Below are positions 1 to 8,150 of a stretch of 64,000 nt of DNA, in pieces. Source of the stretch: Streptomyces sp. NBC_01216 (GTDB lineage Bacteria > Actinomycetota > Actinomycetes > Streptomycetales > Streptomycetaceae); assembly GCF_035994945.1 (NCBI RefSeq), contig NZ_CP108677.1, forward strand, positions 2,046,001 to 2,110,000. Direction: 5' to 3'. Each line of letters begins with the position of its first letter. Position 1 is the stretch's first letter. Made by a program: the position numbers and the translations under genes. Below the pieces are notes generated by a model that was not told where the DNA came from, made no database searches, and worked only from the letters and a program-made list of their open reading frames with translations.

Positions 1-1598
1 ACGACCAGCTGGACGGGCCGCTCGGGGTGGAGCAGCAGCGACCGCAGCCGGTCGGGGTCGCGCAGCATCAGCGTGAGCCGCTTGTACGAGGGGACCCGGC
101 GGGCGAAGCCGATGGTGAGGACGTCCGGGTCGAGCACCGATTCGGTCCAGCCGAGTTCGGCGTCCGCCGCGCCCCGCTGGCGCCACGAGGCCCGGACCCG
201 TTCCCGCACCTCGGTCACCAGCTGCTCGCGCAGGGTGCGGCGCAGCTCCCACAGCTCCCGGTCGTCCGGCTCGCCCGCCTCGGCAGCGGGCCGGTGACGC
301 CCGACTTCGGGAGCGGTCCAGGTGGGGGCGTGGACGCCGTTGGTGATCGAGGTGATCGGCACCTCGTCGGCGTCGAAGCCGGGCCACAGTCCGGCGAACA
401 TCGCCCGGCTGACGGTCCCGTGGAGGGTGGAGACGCCGTTGGCGCGCTGGGCCAGGCGCAGCCCCATGGCGGCCATGTTGAAAAGGCCGGGTTCGCCGCC
501 GAGCGGGGTCTCGTCGCCGAGGGCGAGGACACGGTTCACGTCGACGCCGGGGAGTTCGCCGTCCTCGCCGAGATGGCGGGCGACCTGGGCGCGGTCGAAG
601 CGGTCGATGCCCGCGGGGACGGGGGTGTGGGTGGTGAAGACGGTCCCGGCTCGGACGGTCTCCAGGGCCGCGTCGAAGGCGACGCCCTCGCCGGCGAGTT
701 CGCGGATGCGTTCGAGACCGAGGAAGCCCGCGTGGCCCTCGTTGGTGTGGAAGACCTCGGGGTCCGGTGTGCCGGTGAGCCGGCAGTAGGTGCGGACGGC
801 GCGGACGCCGCCGATGCCGAGGAGCATCTCCTGGAGCAGCCGGTGCTCGCTGCCGCCGCCGTACAGCCGGTCGGTGACCTCGCGTTCGCCGGGCGCGTTC
901 TCCTCCACGTCGGAGTCGAGCATCAGCAGCGGCACCCGGCCGACCTGCGCGGTCCAGACGTGGGCGTGCAGTCTCCGGCCGCCGGGCAGGGCGAGCGTGA
1001 CGCGGGCGGGGGTGCCGTCGGTCTCGCGGAGCAGCTCGACCGGCATCTCTCCGGGGTCGAGGACGGGGTAGTGCTCCTGCTGCCAGCCGTCCCGGGACAG
1101 GGACTGGCGGAAGTAGCCGTGGCGGTAGAGGAGGCCGACGCCGACGAGGGGGACGCCGAGGTCACTGGCGGCCTTGAGGTGGTCTCCGGCGAGGATGCCG
1201 AGGCCGCCGGAGTACTGGGGCAGGGCGGCGGTGACGCCGAACTCGGGCGAGAAGTAGGCGACGGCGGCGGGCAGCTCGCCGTCGTGTTCCGGGTGGAGCT
1301 GGTACCAGCGGGGTGCGTGCAGGTACTGGTGGAGGTCCTCGGCCGCGGCGCGCAGGCGGGCCAGGAAGTCCTGGTCCGCGGCGAGGGCGGCGAGGCGGGT
1401 GGCGGAGACGGCACCGAGCAGCCGGACGGGATCGAGGTCCTCGCCGCGGCGGCCCGGCGGGTTGCCGGGGTCGACGGCGGCGAAGAGTTCCCTGGTGGGC
1501 TCGTGCCAGGACCAGCGCAGGTTGCGCGCCAGATCGCTGAGGGGTCGAAGGGTGTCGGGGAGGACGGGGCGCACGGTGAATCGACGGATTGCCTTCAC
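1..1598 (-). CDS. glgP: Alpha-glucan (glycogen/maltodextrin) phosphorylase, 3' end outside window
   Basis: The first ~530 residues of a GlgP-type phosphorylase, which releases glucose-1-phosphate from alpha-1,4-glucan in the cytoplasm; the gene runs off the left edge, so the PLP-binding catalytic end is not visible. The N-terminus (MKAIRRFTVRP, then LRPLSDLARNLRWSWHEPTRELF) is the DUF3417 domain of actinobacterial glycogen phosphorylases, followed by AYFSPEFGVTAALPQYSGGL and GILAGDHLKAASDLGVPLVG, which are phosphorylase signatures. GTG start chosen because AAGG lies 8 bases upstream; an in-frame GTG at 1609 is less well placed. In S. coelicolor glgP is divergent from and adjacent to glgE; here glgE is 17 kb away. 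Confidence 0.93.
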   Translation of the reverse strand, partial: MKAIRRFTVRPVLPDTLRPLSDLARNLRWSWHEPTRELFAAVDPGNPPGRRGEDLDPVRLLGAVSATRLAALAADQDFLARLRAAAEDLHQYLHAPRWYQLHPEHDGELPAAVAYFSPEFGVTAALPQYSGGLGILAGDHLKAASDLGVPLVGVGLLYRHGYFRQSLSRDGWQQEHYPVLDPGEMPVELLRETDGTPARVTLALPGGRRLHAHVWTAQVGRVPLLMLDSDVEENAPGEREVTDRLYGGGSEHRLLQEMLLGIGGVRAVRTYCRLTGTPDPEVFHTNEGHAGFLGLERIRELAGEGVAFDAALETVRAGTVFTTHTPVPAGIDRFDRAQVARHLGEDGELPGVDVNRVLALGDETPLGGEPGLFNMAAMGLRLAQRANGVSTLHGTVSRAMFAGLWPGFDADEVPITSITNGVHAPTWTAPEVGRHRPAAEAGEPDDRELWELRRTLREQLVTEVRERVRASWRQRGAADAELGWTESVLDPDVLTIGFARRVPSYKRLTLMLRDPDRLRSLLLHPERPVQLV

Positions 1599-1691
1599 GT
1601 GTTCCACCTTCGCGGGAGTACGGAGCGGAGTGGACGCACCACGCTGTGCATCCGGCTGTGCACCCCACCGACGGTAGGTCACGTGCTCCTT

Positions 1692-1728
1692 CCGGACCAC
1701 GGCGCGCGGGGGTCGTGCCGTGGTCCGG
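1692..1728 (-). terminator. Terminator hairpin after the FAD monooxygenase gene
   Basis: Perfect 12-bp stem (CCGGACCACGGC paired with GCCGTGGTCCGG) with a 13-nt loop, beginning 9 bases after the stop of the minus-strand FAD monooxygenase gene. No clear U-run, which is normal for Streptomyces terminators. Confidence 0.6.
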
Positions 1729-1736
1729 AGGGGGCG

Positions 1737-3212
1737 TCAGCGTGGCGCGCCCGCCCGGAGGGCGCCGGTCCGGGTCTCGTAGGGCGATCCCTGGTTGACG
1801 GCGGTGGGGTCGAAGGCGCCGGTGGCGGCGTACCGGGCGGCGATCTCGGCCAGTTCCGGGGCGGGGATCACCTGGTGGATGTCGGTGAAGCCGTGCGGGG
1901 CCCGCTGGTGCGCGAGGTTGATGACGACCTCGGGGCCGAGCTGCCGGTTGGCCCGCTGGAGCGCGGTCATCGCGGGCCGGCGTGTCTCCTCGTAGGCGGC
2001 GAGGCCCTCCGCGGGGTCGCGGTGCAGGGCGAGGGCGTGGGCGAGGGCGCGGGCGTCGACGATGGACTGGGTGGCTCCGTTGGAGCCGATCGGGTACATC
2101 GCGTGGGCGGCGTCGCCGATGAGGGTGGTGCGGCCGTGGCTCCACCGGGCGAGGGGCTCCCGGTCGACCATGGGGTACTCGTGGGCGGAATCGGCGGCGC
2201 GCAGGACGTCGGGGACGCTGACGCCGTCGAACTCCCAGCCGTCGTAGTGGTGCAGGAAGGAGTCCACGGCCACCGGGCGGTTCCAGTCGCCCCGGTAGCG
2301 TTCGTCCGCGCTGTCGGCGGGCCGGGCGAGGGCCCAGTTGACGAGGACCTCCCCGTTCGGGTCTCCGCCGTCGGGGCCGGAGGGGGCGCTCATCGGGTAG
2401 ACGACGGCCTTCTGCCGGTCGTCGCCCGCGATGAACATGAAGGGGGCGACGGCGCGGGCCGGCATCCGGGACACGCCGCGCCAGACCAGCATGCCGTTCC
2501 AGGGCGGGCTGCCCTCGCCGGGGTTGAGGGAGGCCCGGACGGCGGAGCGGATGCCGTCGGCGCCGATCAGCACGTCCGGTTCGAGGGAGGCCCGGCCGCG
2601 GGTGGCGCCGTCGCGGTGCTCCAGCCGGATGCGGGGGCGGCCGTCGGGCAGGGGCTCCACACCGGTGACGCGGACGCCGGTGACCAGGGCGGCCGGGCCG
2701 AGGCGTTCGCGTACGGCCTCGGCGAGGACCCGCTGGAGGTGGGCGCGGTGTACGGAGAGCTGGGGCCAGCGGTATCCGGCGCCGAGTCCGCGCGGCTCGC
2801 GGGAGATGAGGGCGCCGCACCGGTGGTAGTAGCGGAGTTCGCGGGTGCGGAGCGCGCCGGATTCGAGTCGGCTCCGCAGGCCGAGCGCGTCGAGTTCGCG
2901 GACCGCGTTGGGCATGAGGTTGAGTCCGGCGCCGACCGGGAGGCTGGTGCGGACCGATTCGACGACGGTGACCCGGCCGAATCCGGCGGCGTGCAGGGCG
3001 AGCGCGGCGGTGAGGCCCGCGATGCCGCCGCCGGCGACGACGATGTGGAGGTGCCGGGGGCCGGCCAGATCACGCCGGCCGTCCGGCAGGACGTCGGAGA
3101 GGCCGCCGGGGAGGGCGTCGGAGGGGGATTCGGGGAGGGAGTCGGGCAGGGCGTCCGCCGGTCCTTCGGCCGGGAAGGACAGCGGGTGCGGGGAGGGGAC
3201 GCGGGAGATCAT
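1737..3212 (-). CDS. FAD-dependent aromatic-type monooxygenase
   Basis: A 491-residue class A flavoprotein monooxygenase of the salicylate/p-hydroxybenzoate hydroxylase type. Visible motifs: Rossmann FAD site VVAGGGIAGLTAALAL (about residues 57-72), GADGIRSAVRASL (the DG motif, about 220), and TLIGDAAHAMYPIGSNGA (the GD motif, about 345). The first ~55 residues before the FAD site are a low-complexity Pro/Leu/Ser/Asp stretch that family members usually lack. ATG start with GGAG upstream; the start is 10 bases after the stop of the PrnB-like gene, so the two are almost certainly co-transcribed. Substrate unknown; the pairing suggests it acts on the product or precursor of the PrnB-like haem enzyme. 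Confidence 0.85.
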   Translation of the reverse strand: MISRVPSPHPLSFPAEGPADALPDSLPESPSDALPGGLSDVLPDGRRDLAGPRHLHIVVAGGGIAGLTAALALHAAGFGRVTVVESVRTSLPVGAGLNLMPNAVRELDALGLRSRLESGALRTRELRYYHRCGALISREPRGLGAGYRWPQLSVHRAHLQRVLAEAVRERLGPAALVTGVRVTGVEPLPDGRPRIRLEHRDGATRGRASLEPDVLIGADGIRSAVRASLNPGEGSPPWNGMLVWRGVSRMPARAVAPFMFIAGDDRQKAVVYPMSAPSGPDGGDPNGEVLVNWALARPADSADERYRGDWNRPVAVDSFLHHYDGWEFDGVSVPDVLRAADSAHEYPMVDREPLARWSHGRTTLIGDAAHAMYPIGSNGATQSIVDARALAHALALHRDPAEGLAAYEETRRPAMTALQRANRQLGPEVVINLAHQRAPHGFTDIHQVIPAPELAEIAARYAATGAFDPTAVNQGSPYETRTGALRAGAPR

Positions 3213-3222
3213 CGGTTCTCCT

Positions 3223-4380
3223 TCAGGCCGCCGACGAACCGGCGCGGACGGGGGACGCGCCCGTCCGGGGCGCGGGCCGGCCGTTCGTGGCGTGGCGCAC
3301 CAGGGTCTCGTTGTCCCGGGTCAGGTCCAGGATCGAGCGCAGCAGGGCGACCGGAGCGCCGCCGCTGCCTTCCTCGTACAGCCGCAGGTCCTCGCTGTAC
3401 GCCTTGCGGGCGATGCCGATGTGGCGGGCGCGGAAGGTCTTGAGGATCTTCAGGACGCGGCCGAGTGCGCGGGCGGAGGCGGCCAGCCGCGGGGGCAGCC
3501 GCTCCGCGTTCTCCCAGCTGAGGGCCGCGGAGAGCTTGCTGACGGCGGAGACCCCGCCGGCGTACTGGGCGTGGAACTCGCGCCAGGACGGCAGGCTGTA
3601 CGGGAGCGATTCGGCGAGGAAGGCGTCGTAGGCGGCGTCGGAGCGGTCGCACTGCCACAGCGTCAGGTCGACCAGCCAGAGCGGGACCTGGGCGGCCGCG
3701 GGGCCGAGGTAGGAGCGCCCGGCGATGTCGATCTCCTCGAAGTAGGGGCGCAGGGTGAGCGCGAAGTACTCCGGGGAGACGTTGGCGACGGTGAAGTCGA
3801 TGGAGTCGACGATCGACTGCACGTGGTGGGCGGTGCGGTCCAGGGCGGTGGCGAAGCCGGGGTCGTACGGTTCGAGGCAGGCGACCCGGGCGCAGGTGTC
3901 GAGGGCGGCGACCAACCCGGGGAACGCCATCCGGACGGCTTCCTGCAGGTCGGCCTCCATCGGGTGGCCGGTGTACGTTCGGCGGCGCGGGCCGGCCGGG
4001 TTCCACGTGGTGTAGTGGTGCACGGTGTCCCGGGGCACCATGTCACTCCGCCGGCCCAGGAGTTCGAGGACCGGGACGGCCTCGGGGACGGCTTCGGCGG
4101 GCTGGACGCCGTGACGTTTCAGCGAACCGAGCAGGATGCCGAGGTCGCGCATGGCCGCGAGCGCGGCCTCCACGCTCCACTCGGCGGCCCGGTCGAGGTC
4201 GGGCAGCAGGGTGCGCAGGGCCACGACGAGCGCGTCGGTGTCGGCGTCGGCGTTCATCGCGGGCAGCGCGGCCAGCAGGGCGTCGGCGCCGAGCGGGTCG
4301 GCGCCGCGTATGTGGTCGATGCGGTAGCGCGGGTCTCCGTGTTCTTCGAGACCGGGCGCGACGAGGTCGTACAGGGTCAA
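3223..4380 (-). CDS. PrnB-family haem enzyme (monodechloroaminopyrrolnitrin synthase-like, DUF1864)
   Basis: About 385 residues. Long stretches match what I recall of Pseudomonas PrnB (361 residues): AAMRDLGILLGSLKRHG, RDTVHHYTTWNPAG, YTGHPMEADLQEAVRM, VSPEYFALTLRPYFEEI, RSYLGPAAAQVPLW and RVLKILKTFRARH. PrnB is a histidine-ligated haem enzyme of the tryptophan/indoleamine dioxygenase superfamily that rearranges 7-chlorotryptophan to an aminophenylpyrrole in pyrrolnitrin biosynthesis. TTG start at 4380 chosen because GAGGGG lies 7 bases upstream and upstream codons are low-complexity Arg/Pro. No tryptophan halogenase, second halogenase or Rieske oxygenase is nearby, so the product is not pyrrolnitrin; a tryptophan-derived arylpyrrole or other oxidised indole is an inference. 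Confidence 0.86.
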   Translation of the reverse strand: MTLYDLVAPGLEEHGDPRYRIDHIRGADPLGADALLAALPAMNADADTDALVVALRTLLPDLDRAAEWSVEAALAAMRDLGILLGSLKRHGVQPAEAVPEAVPVLELLGRRSDMVPRDTVHHYTTWNPAGPRRRTYTGHPMEADLQEAVRMAFPGLVAALDTCARVACLEPYDPGFATALDRTAHHVQSIVDSIDFTVANVSPEYFALTLRPYFEEIDIAGRSYLGPAAAQVPLWLVDLTLWQCDRSDAAYDAFLAESLPYSLPSWREFHAQYAGGVSAVSKLSAALSWENAERLPPRLAASARALGRVLKILKTFRARHIGIARKAYSEDLRLYEEGSGGAPVALLRSILDLTRDNETLVRHATNGRPAPRTGASPVRAGSSAA

Positions 4381-4518
4381 CGGAATGCCCCTCTGTCTTT
4401 GGTCGGGTGTGGTGCGCCGCCGGGGCGGCGGGCGGATGCGTCGACGGTAGGCCCGTCGACACCCGCGCCCGCGCCCCGGCGGCTCACTCGCCGAGGTCAC
4501 ATGTGGTCACCCACGGGG

Positions 4519-6039
4519 TCACCGCGGGTCGGTCACCCTGTCCCGGGCCGGTGGCGCCGGGGCGGGGACGGGCAGCCGGAGCCGTCCCGAGAGCAGTGCG
4601 GCGGACGCGGCGAAGGCGGCGCCGACGAGCAGGGCGACACGGAAACCGGGGGTCTGGGCCGCGGCTCCGGCTCCTTCGGCGCGGCCGGTGGCGATCGCCA
4701 CCAGGACCGCCAGGCCGAGCACCGAGCCGAACTGCTGGCTGGTGTTGACGAGCCCGGAGGCGAGTCCGGTCTCCTCGGGCGCGGCCTCCGCGGTGGCGGC
4801 CACGTTGGTGGTGACCATGACCAGCGGCAGGGCGACGCCGATGAGGAGGCTCGGTGCGAGGACGGTGCCGGCGAAGGTGCCGTCGGAGTCGAGCGCGAGG
4901 GCCAGCCATGCGGTTCCGGCGCACAGCAGCACGAAGCCGAGCACCATGGTGCGGGTCAGGCCGATCCGGAAGATGAGCCGGCCGGTCAGCGGGGCGACCA
5001 GGACGACGACCACGGACAACGGCAGCAGACCGAGCCCGCCGCCGAGCGGGCCGTAGCCGAGGACGCTCTGCAGATACAGGCTGACCAGGAAGAACATCGG
5101 GAACATCGCCATTTGGCCGAGGGCGCTGAGGGTGTTGGCCAGCCGCAGGGCGGGACGGGCGAGAACCTCCGGCGGGACGAGCGGCACGGCGGTACGGGTC
5201 TCGGTGACGGCGAACACGGCGAGCAGCGCCAGCCCGGCACCGCCCGCCCCGAGGGTCCGTCCGGACAGCCAGCCGGACGTGCCCGCGCCGACGAGCGCGT
5301 ACGCGAGGAGGCCGAGCCCGGCGGTGGCGGTCAGCGCCCCGACGAGGTCGAAACCCCGGCCGGCGGACGCGCCCGGGAGCCGGCCCGCGGCGGCCGGTGC
5401 GCAGGGCGGGCCATCCGGGGCCGGGGTGACGGCGGGCGGGGTGACGGCGGGCGGAACGCGGGGGTCCGGGGTGGCGGCGGGCGGCAGGACACGCGGGGCC
5501 AGGGCGGCGAGGAGGACGGCGGCGAGCACGTTGAGCCAGAAGGTGGAGCGCCAGCCGAGGAGGTCGGTGAGGACCCCGCCGAGGACGGTCCCGAGGACGC
5601 CGCCGAGGCCGCCCATGGCGGCGAAGGCGCCGAGGGCCCGGTGCCGGGCGGGCCCGTCGGGGAAGAGCACGAGCAGCAGAGCGAACGCGGACGCGGCGGC
5701 GAGGGCTGCGCCACAGCCCTGGACGGCGCGTGCGGCGACCAGGGCCTCCGTACGCGGGGCGAGGGCGCCGACGGCGGACGCGGCGGCGAGCAGCCCGAGC
5801 CCGACGAGGTAGAGCCTGCGGTGGCCGAACAGGTCGGCGGCGCGTCCGCCGAGCAGCAGCAGCCCGCCGAAGGTGATCAGGTAGGCGTTGGCCACCCAGG
5901 ACAGTCCGGCCGATCCGGCCCCGAGATCCGCCCCGACGGAGGGCAGCGCCACATTGACGATCGCGGTGTCCAGGATCAGCAGGCACTGCGTGGCGGCGAG
6001 CAGCACCAGCGCGCCTCTCGGAGCGCGGTCGCCGCTCAC
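4519..6039 (-). CDS. MFS drug/metabolite exporter, DHA2 (EmrB/QacA) type
   Basis: 506 residues with about 14 hydrophobic helices. The family signature is clear: LILDTAIVNVALPSVGADL in helix 1, NAYLITFGGLLLLGGRAADL followed by FGHRR (motif A) after helix 2, and SGLVNTSQQFGSVLGLAVLV near the C-terminus. GTG start chosen for GGGAGG six bases upstream. It lies between the HpaB-type and PrnB-like genes on the same strand (112 and 138 bp gaps), so it is probably the exporter or self-protection gene for the cluster product. Substrate is unknown. Confidence 0.9.
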   Translation of the reverse strand: MSGDRAPRGALVLLAATQCLLILDTAIVNVALPSVGADLGAGSAGLSWVANAYLITFGGLLLLGGRAADLFGHRRLYLVGLGLLAAASAVGALAPRTEALVAARAVQGCGAALAAASAFALLLVLFPDGPARHRALGAFAAMGGLGGVLGTVLGGVLTDLLGWRSTFWLNVLAAVLLAALAPRVLPPAATPDPRVPPAVTPPAVTPAPDGPPCAPAAAGRLPGASAGRGFDLVGALTATAGLGLLAYALVGAGTSGWLSGRTLGAGGAGLALLAVFAVTETRTAVPLVPPEVLARPALRLANTLSALGQMAMFPMFFLVSLYLQSVLGYGPLGGGLGLLPLSVVVVLVAPLTGRLIFRIGLTRTMVLGFVLLCAGTAWLALALDSDGTFAGTVLAPSLLIGVALPLVMVTTNVAATAEAAPEETGLASGLVNTSQQFGSVLGLAVLVAIATGRAEGAGAAAQTPGFRVALLVGAAFAASAALLSGRLRLPVPAPAPPARDRVTDPR

Positions 6040-6111
6040 CGCACACCTCCCCGGGTGGGGCGTCGGGCTCCGGTGCCGACGAGGCGGGGCGGGGTCGCGG
6101 CCGGGGCTGCC

Positions 6112-6149
6112 GCCGGGCCGGCGGCGCCCGGCCGCCGACGCGGCCCGGC
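6112..6149 (-). terminator. Hairpin between HpaB-type and MFS genes
   Basis: GCCGGGCCG pairs with CGGCCCGGC around a 20-nt loop, beginning 2 bases after the HpaB-type stop. It could terminate or attenuate transcription into the exporter gene, so the four genes may not form one simple operon. Confidence 0.4.
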
Positions 6150-6151
6150 CG

Positions 6152-7582
6152 TCACCTCGTCGTCCCGAGGTCGTAGCCGTCCAGGCAGCCTTGGGCCAGC
6201 GAGACGCAGTCGTCGGCCCCGCCCGCCCAGGTCTGCATCGTGAGGTAGACGTGCGGGGCGCCCTGGTAGAAGCGCTCGTACTGTTCGTGCCGGCCGGCGA
6301 ACTCCGAACCGAGCGCGTCCCAGGCGAGCTTGAGCAGCTTGACGCGGTCCTCCGCCGGCTGGCCGGGGGCCCGGAAGTACTGCTGGACCAGCGGCCCGAG
6401 TTCGGGGTGGAGGAGGTCACGGCCGGACGCGGGCTGCTGAATGAGCGCCCCGCCCGCCAGCAGTTTGATGTCCTGTACCGCGCGCGGGTACAGCTCGCCG
6501 GCCATGATCCGCTGGGCGAAGGAGATCTCCTGCCCGGGCCGGACGCCGCCGCGTCCCTCGTCGACCGCCTCCCAGGACGCCTCCGCCGCGAGGACGAACG
6601 CCTTGGCCTGCGCGACCATGCCGAGAAGCCGCCCGGTCGCCTGGGTGACGGCCGGCACCTGGTCGGTTCCGTTCGAGCGGGCGATCAGGATCGCCAGTCC
6701 GGTGAGGAACTCCAGCTTGGTCCAGAACCGGGTGGCGGACTGGTGCACGAAGTTCAGGTAGGCCGGGGTCCGCCACCACATCGCGGCGGTCGCGTCGACG
6801 TCCCGGTAGGTCAGGACCCGTTCCCAGGGGACGAACACGTCCTCGCAGACGAGCAGCGCGTCGTTCTCGTCGTACCGCGAGGAGAGCGGGTGGTCGAAGA
6901 CGGAGCGGGCCGCCGCCTCGTAGGAGGTGCGGGAGATCAGCCTGAGGCCGGGGGTGCCGGCGGGAATCGAGAAGCTCACGGCGCGCCCGTTGTCCTCGGG
7001 CGCGAGGGGTTCGATCGTGCCGACGAGGATCTCGTCGGCGAAGACCGCGCCGGTACCGATGGACTTGGCGCCACGCACCACGATGCCGTCGTCGCGTTCC
7101 GCCACCACCCGCACCACCAGGTCGTCCTCGCCGCGCCCCGACGCGGGGTTCGTGATGGTGAAGGCGCAGTACAGGCTGCCCTCGGCGAGCCGCCGGTGGT
7201 AGGCGAGGGCGTTGCCGGCGCCGTCGAAGCCCTCGGTGGTGAAGACCCCGGGCACGGCGGCGAATCCGGCCGCGCCCGAGGCCATGTAGTCGGGGGTGCG
7301 GCCGAGGAAGCCGTAACTGGCCTCCGCCCACACCTTGTACGCCCGCCGGCGCGCCACCAGGTCCTCGTACGAACGCGGCACGGCGTACGCGCGGTGCACG
7401 CCGTCCCGGAGCAGGGCGGAGCTGTGCGGGGAGTCGCGGGCGAGGTCGAACAGCCCGGCGAAGGAGGCCGCGGTGGCCCCGAAGGCGGGGTGCGTGGTGA
7501 CGTCCTTGATCCGCTCCCCGTCGAGCCAGATCTCGCGCCCGTCCCGCAGCGCCTCCAGATACTCCTGCCCGGACCTCGTCAC
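6152..7582 (-). CDS. HpaB-family flavin-dependent phenol hydroxylase (4-hydroxyphenylacetate 3-monooxygenase oxygenase component)
   Basis: 476 residues of the HpaB/HpaH two-component monooxygenase family, which uses externally supplied FADH2 to ortho-hydroxylate phenols. The N-terminus (MTRSGQEYLEALRDGREIWL) and the core motifs IVVRGAKSIGTGAVFADEI, CEDVFVPWERVLTYRDV and AGGALIQQPAS are characteristic. No HpaC-type flavin reductase is encoded nearby, so reduced flavin must come from elsewhere in the genome. GTG start chosen for GGAGAGG nine bases upstream. First gene of the minus-strand cluster; it probably hydroxylates an aromatic intermediate of the PrnB-like pathway, though acting alone on tyrosine or hydroxyphenylacetate is possible. 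Confidence 0.87.
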   Translation of the reverse strand: MTRSGQEYLEALRDGREIWLDGERIKDVTTHPAFGATAASFAGLFDLARDSPHSSALLRDGVHRAYAVPRSYEDLVARRRAYKVWAEASYGFLGRTPDYMASGAAGFAAVPGVFTTEGFDGAGNALAYHRRLAEGSLYCAFTITNPASGRGEDDLVVRVVAERDDGIVVRGAKSIGTGAVFADEILVGTIEPLAPEDNGRAVSFSIPAGTPGLRLISRTSYEAAARSVFDHPLSSRYDENDALLVCEDVFVPWERVLTYRDVDATAAMWWRTPAYLNFVHQSATRFWTKLEFLTGLAILIARSNGTDQVPAVTQATGRLLGMVAQAKAFVLAAEASWEAVDEGRGGVRPGQEISFAQRIMAGELYPRAVQDIKLLAGGALIQQPASGRDLLHPELGPLVQQYFRAPGQPAEDRVKLLKLAWDALGSEFAGRHEQYERFYQGAPHVYLTMQTWAGGADDCVSLAQGCLDGYDLGTTR

Positions 7583-7764
7583 CGCTTATCGCCTCTCCTC
7601 GTATGCCATGGCTGTCGCCGTCCTGAGCCTGTCCGGCCCAGGGCACCCGGGCAATGAACGTCCGTCCAGCGGTCCTTAAGAACCGGCCAGCCGAATGTCA
7701 CGAATAGGCCGATTCGGGGGATTCCCCGAGGCCGAAGGCCGCGAGAGGGGCACGAGCGAGGCGC

Positions 7765-8050
7765 GCCGGAACGGCCAGCATCCGCCGCTCGCTCCAGCGC
7801 ACCCGCACCGGCGGCCTCACCCACCTGCCCACCAAGACCCGGGCGTCCGAGCGACATGTCGCGCTCCCGACCGCATGCCTCCACTCCCTCAAGGAGTACA
7901 CAGGACGGCAGGACAAGGAGCGAGAGACAGCAGGGTCAGCCTGGCAGGACAGCGGGCTCGTCTTCACCACGCCGACGGGCCGGCCTCTCGACCCCGCCAA
8001 CCTCACCCGCCGTTTCCTCGAACGGGCCGGGCTCCGGCGCATCCGCTTGT
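7765..8050 (+). pseudogene. Remnant of a tyrosine-type site-specific integrase
   Basis: One frame reads AGTASIRRSLQRTRTGGLTH, then LPTKTRASERHVALPTACLH, and after ~35 residues SGLVFTTPTGRPLDPANLTR and RFLERAGLRRIR. This is the middle of the catalytic domain of actinomycete integrases, which continues 'F-HDLRH' in intact members. Here similarity stops at ~8050, and the HxLRH box and catalytic tyrosine are absent. There is no start codon and the N-terminal half is gone. It marks the edge of a former integrative element; the IS begins about 100 bp downstream. Confidence 0.7.
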
Positions 8051-8150
8051 TGAGTCGGCCCGGGGCGCGGTGCCGGGATTGCTCCCGGTCCGTTTCCCGG
8101 GACCGCTCGCCGAACCCGCCGTACCGATCTCTCGGTAACGGGCTCTCCAC

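Noticed and set aside
27..3443. Very long open frames opposite real genes, such as this 1,138-codon plus-strand frame
   Set aside because: They are antisense or out-of-frame readings produced by high GC; the opposite strand encodes recognisable GlgP and monooxygenase proteins.
1737..7582. A pyrrolnitrin biosynthetic cluster
   Set aside because: Only a PrnB-like gene is present. The tryptophan 7-halogenase, second halogenase and Rieske oxygenase are missing, and flavin monooxygenases occupy the locus instead.
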